Shown here in pieces: positions 17,002 to 22,443 of a stretch of 22,443 bases of DNA. The stretch is from positions 1-22,443 of the IMG/VR virus record IMGVR_UViG_3300009184_004698; one strand, written 5' to 3'. Both the position numbers and the translations under genes were made by a program. Source of the DNA: a virus. Position 1 is the stretch's first letter. Each line of letters begins with the position of its first letter. Under the pieces are notes generated by a model that was given only the letters and a program-made list of their open reading frames with translations, was not told where the DNA came from and did not search any database.

Positions 17002-19581
17002 TTAAATGGTGAAGGTGCTTGAAAGACCTACACTGTATTCTTCTGAATAATAATCTTGTCCTTGGTAAGAATTTGTCCAAATCTCACCATCTTCGTTATA
17101 AGCCCACGATGGGGTGTCTACCAGATATTTATCCATGGTATTAGCAATGATTTCAGAAATAACTGGTTCATCTGCAAGTGCTTTGCTGATATCATATGGT
17201 CCGATAACATCACTCATACCAGAGTATGAAGTACGTAAATCTTTCCCTATTTCAAATGGTGGAGAGGTATCCAACATTGAAACTGCTTCTGAGACACCAC
17301 TAATTCCCTTAGTGAATAACATAGCATAAACATCTGATGGTTCAGGTGCGTCGTTCAATGCTTTAAAGAATTCAGTGGTTCTGTATTCTGACTGGTTAGG
17401 TAAGGATGTCGATAATCCTTTAGAAATAGTAAAATATGGTTCTGCAGCATTGGCATCAAAATTAGATTCCAAACCAATACCAAGAGATTTCACTAACGAC
17501 TCTAAAGCAATACTTAAATCATAGTTATTCGTAATATTAAATTCACCGAACAATGCCATACCAGCTGGATGAAGCATTGTTTTAACTGCAGATTTATATG
17601 TCGCCAATCTTTCATCAATACGAATAACATATGAGAAAGGTTGAAAGTAACGACTATCAATGATACAAATAGAGTCATCTAAGAAACCATTATTAGTAGT
17701 AAAATATCCTGGATATTTTTGTAAAGCACCCAATGCAATAGAAATAATCGCTGGTTCATCAGCTGCAGTCTGAGCATTGCGATAGTTTAATGAGAATTCA
17801 CGAATAATAGAACCACCATATGTACCATCGCACCAAGCACCGAAGACATTCATGGTTGCACCTGATACAACACTAATTGTTGGGGTCATTAATGTAATTT
17901 GAGTATTAGAATCAATACTTTTCACAAAACCAAGAATAGCTCCAGTGGAAGTTTTTAACTGATCTCCAATTGCAATAAATGGTTTAGCCGATGTAGATAA
18001 CCAGTTTGTTCCAGAACCTGTAACAATAGGACTATTAAGTGTTGTAGAAACTGTTCCAGTTCTCGAGCCAGCCAAAGAAAAATAGTCAAATAAATCACCT
18101 AAGTTAATATAACCCTGTTCATTAAATCCTAGAGTTCTATCTGCAATTGTTTGTCTATGTACGATTGCTTGTATATCTTGATGTTCTGCATCTAAATCAT
18201 ATGTGTATAAATCACCAACTGTTCTAAAGTTTCTAAACTTATAAAGACCAGTATATGTACCGCTATAAGTAGTTCCAGCTTCATATTCAGAAGGTAACCC
18301 ACTTAATGTTAATGACGTGGCTGATGTAATAGATTTAACAACACCGATTAGAACAGGTATAGTATTTGTTGTCCATAATTCATCACCAACAGCACATCCA
18401 CCAACTTGTCCAAAATTTGTTCCAGTGCCTGTTATAGATGTACTGGTAGAATTAGCAACAATACTTCCTGCACCAGCAGAAACATATTCGTTTGATTTAA
18501 TTAAAGAAGTAGATGTTGTAGAAGCTGTTGTAGTTTTTGATGTTACTGAATTGGCTGATAAAATAGAAATAGCGAAATCTGCAGAATAACCAATACCAAA
18601 TTTAATAAATTCAGCATATTTAATACCACCAGTTTCAGTGACAGCAGTAACTTTCATTAAAGCACCAGTACCATTACCAGATTGTAATTCAAATACCTGT
18701 CCAATGCGGAAATATTTTCCAGGCTGGACTACATTTAGTTTTGAAGTTGCTGGTAAAATGGTTGCCTGAAACTGGTCTTTATAACGAATTTTATCACCAG
18801 CTTTTAGTATACCAAAGAATTTTTTGTCAAGAAATAATTCATAAATTTCATTGGAGAAAATTACCTTTCCGCTAACTGTATTTAAATTAGCAGAAGATAA
18901 ATGAATTGTTGTACCTTCTACAGAATTTACTCTAGTGTTTGGTGCAATACCTTCCGCAGTGACTAATTGTCCAACTGCAATTCCAGTATTAGTTGTAACT
19001 GATATAAATGAATTTCCAGCAACTCCACTAGAATTAATCTCATATGAAGCACCGATTTTAACAACACGATCGATCTCACCTGTCATTTCTTCTTTTCTAT
19101 CAACTAGAACACGAAGAACTTTATTTCCTGTTTGAATATCTACTAATTTACCAACAATATCTGTAGTAGAACCATAATCAACTTGAACGAATATAGAAAT
19201 TTCCTGATTCCATCTACCATCTGAAGCAATCAGCATAGAACGACCTGGATAAGTCAATTCTACGTTTTTACCAAACATTAATCTAAACAAAAGTTTATAT
19301 GATGCTTCAGAACCTTTTGATAGGTATTGATCTTTAATGTGTTGTAATAAAAATCTTTCGTCAGTAGTGATATTGCTTGGAAGATTATATGCAACTTCTT
19401 TCTTAAAGTATTGAACAAAACTATCTAAAGTAGTATCAATATCTCTAAGTTCTTCTAAATTGACACCCTGAGTTTGCATATATTCATAGTATGCTTCTAC
19501 GAATGCAACAAATGTTGGGTAATCCTCCCTAATAAATTCAGGGAGTTGTCTACTAACGACAGCTTGTAATGGGGTACGCAT
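17002..19581 (-). CDS. 7: Shortened baseplate wedge protein, gp7-like
   Basis: An 859-aa protein. Its N-terminal 150 residues match an internal part of T4 gp7 (1032 aa), not its start: YPTFVAFVEAYYEYMQ and SKGSEASYKLLFRLMFGKNV correspond to FEAFCEAYIQYLS and TKGIEASYKFLFKVLYNEEV of gp7. Further on, AVKTMLHPAGMALFGEF corresponds to gp7 VIRFVHPVGFGFIAITL. The first roughly 640 residues of T4 gp7 therefore have no counterpart. Instead, beta modules are inserted between these two blocks: a GIAVGQLVTAEGIAPNTRV module (about 195-215) and two GTGTNF/GSGTNW...GD modules (about 369-431 and 507-567). gp7 is the central wedge scaffold binding gp10, gp8 and gp6. The gene starts 5 nt after the gp6 stop. 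Identification is from motif comparison by memory plus synteny. Confidence 0.83.
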   Translation of the reverse strand: MRTPLQAVVSRQLPEFIREDYPTFVAFVEAYYEYMQTQGVNLEELRDIDTTLDSFVQYFKKEVAYNLPSNITTDERFLLQHIKDQYLSKGSEASYKLLFRLMFGKNVELTYPGRSMLIASDGRWNQEISIFVQVDYGSTTDIVGKLVDIQTGNKVLRVLVDRKEEMTGEIDRVVKIGASYEINSSGVAGNSFISVTTNTGIAVGQLVTAEGIAPNTRVNSVEGTTIHLSSANLNTVSGKVIFSNEIYELFLDKKFFGILKAGDKIRYKDQFQATILPATSKLNVVQPGKYFRIGQVFELQSGNGTGALMKVTAVTETGGIKYAEFIKFGIGYSADFAISILSANSVTSKTTTASTTSTSLIKSNEYVSAGAGSIVANSTSTSITGTGTNFGQVGGCAVGDELWTTNTIPVLIGVVKSITSATSLTLSGLPSEYEAGTTYSGTYTGLYKFRNFRTVGDLYTYDLDAEHQDIQAIVHRQTIADRTLGFNEQGYINLGDLFDYFSLAGSRTGTVSTTLNSPIVTGSGTNWLSTSAKPFIAIGDQLKTSTGAILGFVKSIDSNTQITLMTPTISVVSGATMNVFGAWCDGTYGGSIIREFSLNYRNAQTAADEPAIISIALGALQKYPGYFTTNNGFLDDSICIIDSRYFQPFSYVIRIDERLATYKSAVKTMLHPAGMALFGEFNITNNYDLSIALESLVKSLGIGLESNFDANAAEPYFTISKGLSTSLPNQSEYRTTEFFKALNDAPEPSDVYAMLFTKGISGVSEAVSMLDTSPPFEIGKDLRTSYSGMSDVIGPYDISKALADEPVISEIIANTMDKYLVDTPSWAYNEDGEIWTNSYQGQDYYSEEYSVGLSSTFTI

Positions 19582-19586
19582 TATTA

Positions 19587-21425
19587 TTACGATCTAATCG
19601 AATTGAATGTATAGTTGTAACCTGCACCCATATCGCCATTAGTAGTATTATCAGCAATGGCTGTAATTTGTAATAATGATGGGTCGATTTGAACGATCTG
19701 CTGTAGGGCTGATACTACATCATATGATTCTGGTTTAATAATCCAATCGTATGAGTTATCATCGAGAGACGTGATTGTTAAATTTCTAATAACAACTTCG
19801 CCAGCAGTATAATTAATAGATCCAATGGTTGAGTTAACCATAATTTTATCAGCATTAGCATTAAGGTAATATAATCCAATATTACCCTTACCATCATCAG
19901 CCATATAATGAACTCTTGTACTATTTGGAATATAGAAACCAGAAGATTGGAATGATGGATTATCTAAACTACCATCGTTACAAATAGGATTAATCAACTC
20001 CAATACATATTGAGTACTAATATTATAAACGGGAGAATGTGGATGATGAATTTTTAAACGTGTGATGTTATTAACAATAGCATCATCTGAACTATCAATT
20101 ATACTACTTAATTTAGAAAAACGAAGGATAGAATCAAATCGTTTTAAATCTATATCATTATAGTTATTAATTGCATCTCTAACAATAGCTTCAATTTGCG
20201 ATGGAGATTTACTAGTTTCTCTAGGATTATAATATACAAAAACTTCTAACTCAATATTAAAATATTCTGGATCAACGATTTCTGGAGTAATAGAAACAAC
20301 ACTTCGTGATGATAAAATATTATTAGTTACATATTCTTTTTGTTGATTCGTTAGTTTAGTAGCATCATATGGTTTAATGCAAATATATGTTTTACCATAA
20401 ACTGGTGGTTTGTTATCTTCACCACCCCAAACAGTAACAGATTCCGCTTCTGTCATTTGACTATAGATAATTGATTTATAATCTTCTGGTGTTACTGCTC
20501 TATTTTGTGCAGCATATAATCTTGGAGCATTGTATTTAATTGAATTAATATTCTCAGACGCAGAACCACCTGATGCTGCAGCCACAGTAACTACAGAAAC
20601 ATTACTTCCAAGAAGTGATACACCATTATAAGAAAATACGTTGGCATTATTAGCAGCTTCTAATGAAGAAACTACATATTTAATAGTTACTACATTACCA
20701 TTATTCAAACTACGTCCAATGTTACCGTCTCCAAAATGTATCTCAAGCAAGCCTTCATCAATTTCTTTTAAGAAATAAACTTTACTTTCAGAATTAACTA
20801 CTGATATATCAGTGGAAATAGTATAAGTTTCAAAAACACTTGATGTGGCATTTTCTTGAACCTGAACACTAATTGTTGACTGACAAACATTAGCATTAGG
20901 AATAATATATCGTGCACCTTCAGATGCAGTATATTTAAATGATAGGGGAGTGCCTTCAATAAGTTCTAAATTTAAAAATGTGTATTTACCAGAAGCATTT
21001 CTAACAACAGAAACGTCTTCTTGATTATAGAATGTATATGTTATATTATCAATAACAGTACTGAATGGTTGCCATGCAGGTAGAGTAGCAACTTCAGGAG
21101 AAATTGTTGGTGCCACTATAGTAGCGTTAACGACTGCACGAGGACATACCGCAGTTCGTGGAGTATAACCAAGAAGTTTAGCCAAAGATACCACTGAAGC
21201 ACGTTTGCTCGCTGAGTCAAGGAACATCTCATTGACAGCAAGGTTTGTGTATAAACCATTGTAGTGAGTATTATAAGCTAGAACATCTAAGAGAACTGCC
21301 AGACCAGAACCTTCAAAGTCATAATCTGAAAATTCAGACTGTCCCTTTAAAAAGTTCTTTAAGTTGGTTTTAATGTTATCAAAGTCTAACTCTGTAACTT
21401 GAATTCTTTTATTATTGGTTGCCAT
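19587..21425 (-). CDS. 6: Baseplate wedge subunit gp6
   Basis: A 612-aa homologue of T4 gp6 (660 aa), a Baseplate_J-related protein whose dimers form the inner ring of the baseplate. The N-terminal block reads DYDFEGSGLAVLLDVLAYNT, followed by NEMFLDSASKRASVVSLAKL and LGYTPRTA, the strongest family signature. Mid-protein features include LLEIHFGDGNIGRSLNNGN (about 227-245) and an AAQNRAVTPEDYKSIIYSQM segment (about 303-322), both typical of J-like baseplate proteins. The start directly abuts the gp25 stop (TAA then ATG, no gap), so translation is probably coupled. In assembly it would connect gp25 and gp53 near the sheath with the gp7-gp8 wedge. Confidence 0.93.
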   Translation of the reverse strand: MATNNKRIQVTELDFDNIKTNLKNFLKGQSEFSDYDFEGSGLAVLLDVLAYNTHYNGLYTNLAVNEMFLDSASKRASVVSLAKLLGYTPRTAVCPRAVVNATIVAPTISPEVATLPAWQPFSTVIDNITYTFYNQEDVSVVRNASGKYTFLNLELIEGTPLSFKYTASEGARYIIPNANVCQSTISVQVQENATSSVFETYTISTDISVVNSESKVYFLKEIDEGLLEIHFGDGNIGRSLNNGNVVTIKYVVSSLEAANNANVFSYNGVSLLGSNVSVVTVAAASGGSASENINSIKYNAPRLYAAQNRAVTPEDYKSIIYSQMTEAESVTVWGGEDNKPPVYGKTYICIKPYDATKLTNQQKEYVTNNILSSRSVVSITPEIVDPEYFNIELEVFVYYNPRETSKSPSQIEAIVRDAINNYNDIDLKRFDSILRFSKLSSIIDSSDDAIVNNITRLKIHHPHSPVYNISTQYVLELINPICNDGSLDNPSFQSSGFYIPNSTRVHYMADDGKGNIGLYYLNANADKIMVNSTIGSINYTAGEVVIRNLTITSLDDNSYDWIIKPESYDVVSALQQIVQIDPSLLQITAIADNTTNGDMGAGYNYTFNSIRS

Positions 21426-21818
21426 TTATCGGGTTCTCTCTAGTGCAAAATCAAGAGTTATTGGTCTCTCGGTATTTACTATTTTAAATTCTATTCTGAT
21501 ATAAACTGTGTTCGTATCAAGAGAATCATCAACTCTAACATCAATAACAGAAACTCTTGGTTCAAAATTATTGATAACATCAATAATTGCACGCTTCATC
21601 ATCACAGAAAACATCGGTCCAGGATTCTCAAATAACAGAGCACGAATCGGGGATCCTATTTCGCTATGAAATGGTCTTTCAAAGTTTCGAGTTAAAAGTA
21701 GATTCTTCAGAGATTGTTTGATAGCGTTCTCGTCATATCGGTGAACGACATCCGACGTCACTGGGTGTTTAGTGAAGTTTAGGTCAATGTCGCTGAATAT
21801 TCTTGTATTTCGTGCCAT
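21426..21818 (-). CDS. 25: Baseplate wedge protein gp25 (GPW/gp25 lysozyme-like family)
   Basis: A 130-aa protein, close to the 132 aa of T4 gp25. Matching features are an N-terminal RIFSDIDLNF (T4: KLYSDIDPEM), NAIKQSLKNLLLTRNFERPF with the following SEIGSPIRALLFEN (T4: SIKNSLLGIITTRKGSRPF ... FGCDLSDQLFEN), and NNFEPRVSVIDVRV (T4: RNYEPRIDKLAV). The conserved ERPF/FEN pattern includes the EPR core of this family. gp25 is a small, conserved wedge component that helps start sheath polymerisation. It lies 15 nt downstream of the PAAR gene and abuts gp6. There is no indication of lysozyme activity despite the family name. Confidence 0.93.
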   Translation of the reverse strand: MARNTRIFSDIDLNFTKHPVTSDVVHRYDENAIKQSLKNLLLTRNFERPFHSEIGSPIRALLFENPGPMFSVMMKRAIIDVINNFEPRVSVIDVRVDDSLDTNTVYIRIEFKIVNTERPITLDFALERTR

Positions 21819-21833
21819 ATACTTATTTAGGTA

Positions 21834-22133
21834 TTATGCAATGAATGCGTTCTGAGATCCTTCAGCAATAGTATCACCACATGCGATACTATCACTAATC
21901 CTACAGACTTTTTTACCTTCAAAAAAGAATGTAGGAGCAGCCGAAGTCGTTATTCTTTCATTTGGGCTGTGGGTAACTATTCCGCAGGTATGGGCTTCAT
22001 ATTTTGTATGCCCAAGTAATTGGATCTTTAGACCATTAATAAAGGATTTTTCGGTGTATGGACCAATAGCCTCAGATGGAGGAAAACATCCGTGCCCAGT
22101 CGATAATTTACCTTCTAAAGCGATTGCAGGCAT
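21834..22133 (-). CDS. PAAR-domain spike tip protein (gp5.4-like)
   Basis: A 99-aa protein with PAAR-type organisation: GKLSTGHGCFPP at the N-terminus, a central loop with AHTCG (47-51), then APTFFFEGKKVCRISDSIACG (66-86) and a GSQNAFIA tail. PAAR proteins form a small cone sharpening the central spike and bind one metal ion; candidate ligands visible are His14, His48, Cys50 and Cys85. T4 gp5.4 plays this part and is similar in length, and its place just before the baseplate genes fits. The start overlaps the preceding stop by one base (TAATG). No effector extension is present, so it is a plain puncturing tip. Confidence 0.88.
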   Translation of the reverse strand: MPAIALEGKLSTGHGCFPPSEAIGPYTEKSFINGLKIQLLGHTKYEAHTCGIVTHSPNERITTSAAPTFFFEGKKVCRISDSIACGDTIAEGSQNAFIA

Positions 22134-22423
22134 TATAGAGTTCCATAAGAAGTTACAGTTGCAACTGACGTAAAGTTACCAGCAGAATCTAATTTTAGTT
22201 TGGCGACACCATCATATTTAAAGTAAAGAACTCCAGAAACTTCTTCAAAAGTCCAGTGATTAAAGTTTTTAACATTACCTTCTATTTCAGTAGTTCTTGT
22301 TTCGAGTGAAGTTGCTCTGTCTTCTAGTGAAGTTGATCTAGTATCTAGCTGAGAAAAATTGGTGTCTAAATCTGCAAGTTTAATAGTTCCAACTTGATTT
22401 TGAAATTGTTTTGCTACACTCAT
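22133..22423 (-). CDS. Small coiled-coil virion protein
   Basis: A 96-aa protein. KLADLDTNFSQLDTRS near the start resembles the ADANFTNLN start of the 421-aa fibre-like protein. It is followed by a short heptad-like repeat, (R)STSLEDR, ATSLETR, TTEIEG, predicting a coiled coil of about 25 residues. The C-terminal half is beta-rich (WTFEEVSGVLYFKYDG then KLKLDSAGNFTSVATV), of the type found at the ends of fibres and virion proteins. An in-frame TAA three codons upstream of 22423 fixes this as the only ATG start. It precedes PAAR with a TAATG overlap. A trimeric spike or fibre accessory protein is plausible; function is not established. Confidence 0.72.
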   Translation of the reverse strand: MSVAKQFQNQVGTIKLADLDTNFSQLDTRSTSLEDRATSLETRTTEIEGNVKNFNHWTFEEVSGVLYFKYDGVAKLKLDSAGNFTSVATVTSYGTL

Positions 22424-22443
22424 AAGTTGTTATCCCATTTAAC

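Noticed and set aside
6747-17133. GATAAATA octamers on the minus strand at 6747-6754, 13636-13643 and 17126-17133 as late promoters
   Set aside because: They lie inside coding sequence, some encoding DKY, and several such matches are expected by chance in DNA this AT-rich. Their position 130-160 nt before the next start is a weak hint only.
1-22443. tRNA genes, riboswitches or insertion sequences
   Set aside because: Coding genes fill nearly all of the window, gaps are under 50 nt, and no cloverleaf, riboswitch core or terminal inverted repeats were noticed by eye.

Overview
The window looks like part of the genome of a marine T4-superfamily myovirus (contractile-tailed phage), AT-rich and tightly packed. 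The evidence is a minus-strand run of baseplate and fibre genes in T4 order (small coiled-coil protein, PAAR spike tip, gp25, gp6, gp7-like, gp8-like). These are followed by very large, low-complexity, module-rich virion proteins of the kind seen in cyanophages and other marine T4-like phages. The exact host cannot be read from the sequence.

Right part (about 5.3-22.4 kb, minus strand, transcribed right to left): a late structural operon. Order of transcription: 96-aa coiled-coil virion protein, PAAR tip, gp25, gp6, shortened gp7, a 150-aa beta-rich virion protein, expanded gp8, a 2227-aa DUF4815-type structural protein, a 76-aa coiled-coil protein, and a 421-aa tail-fibre-like protein. Gene junctions are 1-nt TAATG overlaps, direct abutments or gaps of at most a few tens of bases. 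One plausible T4-type late promoter (CATAAATA) lies in the gap before the giant 2227-aa gene. Several small modules recur across the gp7, gp8 and DUF4815 proteins, suggesting exchange of adhesin-like beta modules. No recognisable gp9, gp10, gp11 or gp12 is present.

Left part (1-5.3 kb): four consecutive radical S-adenosylmethionine (rSAM) genes, the unusual part of the window. Three lie on the plus strand as an overlapping operon: a 5'-truncated rSAM with a reduced SPASM-like C-terminus, a divergent rSAM with no visible SPASM domain, and a full rSAM/SPASM enzyme. The fourth is on the minus strand: a cobalamin-binding-type (class B-like) rSAM directly downstream of the tail-fibre gene and in the same direction. 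It meets the plus-strand operon tail to tail with a 33-bp coding overlap. An 8-bp perfect hairpin sits between the fibre gene and the B12-type rSAM gene.

Reading it together: SPASM-type and B12-type rSAM enzymes are typical peptide/protein-modifying catalysts in RiPP pathways. A phage carrying four of them beside its fibre genes suggests a maturation system acting on a peptide or protein, possibly a virion protein or an unseen precursor encoded left of the window. The substrate is not identifiable here; that link is inference. No tRNA, rRNA, CRISPR array or insertion sequence was seen. No stretch over 300 bases lacks a gene.
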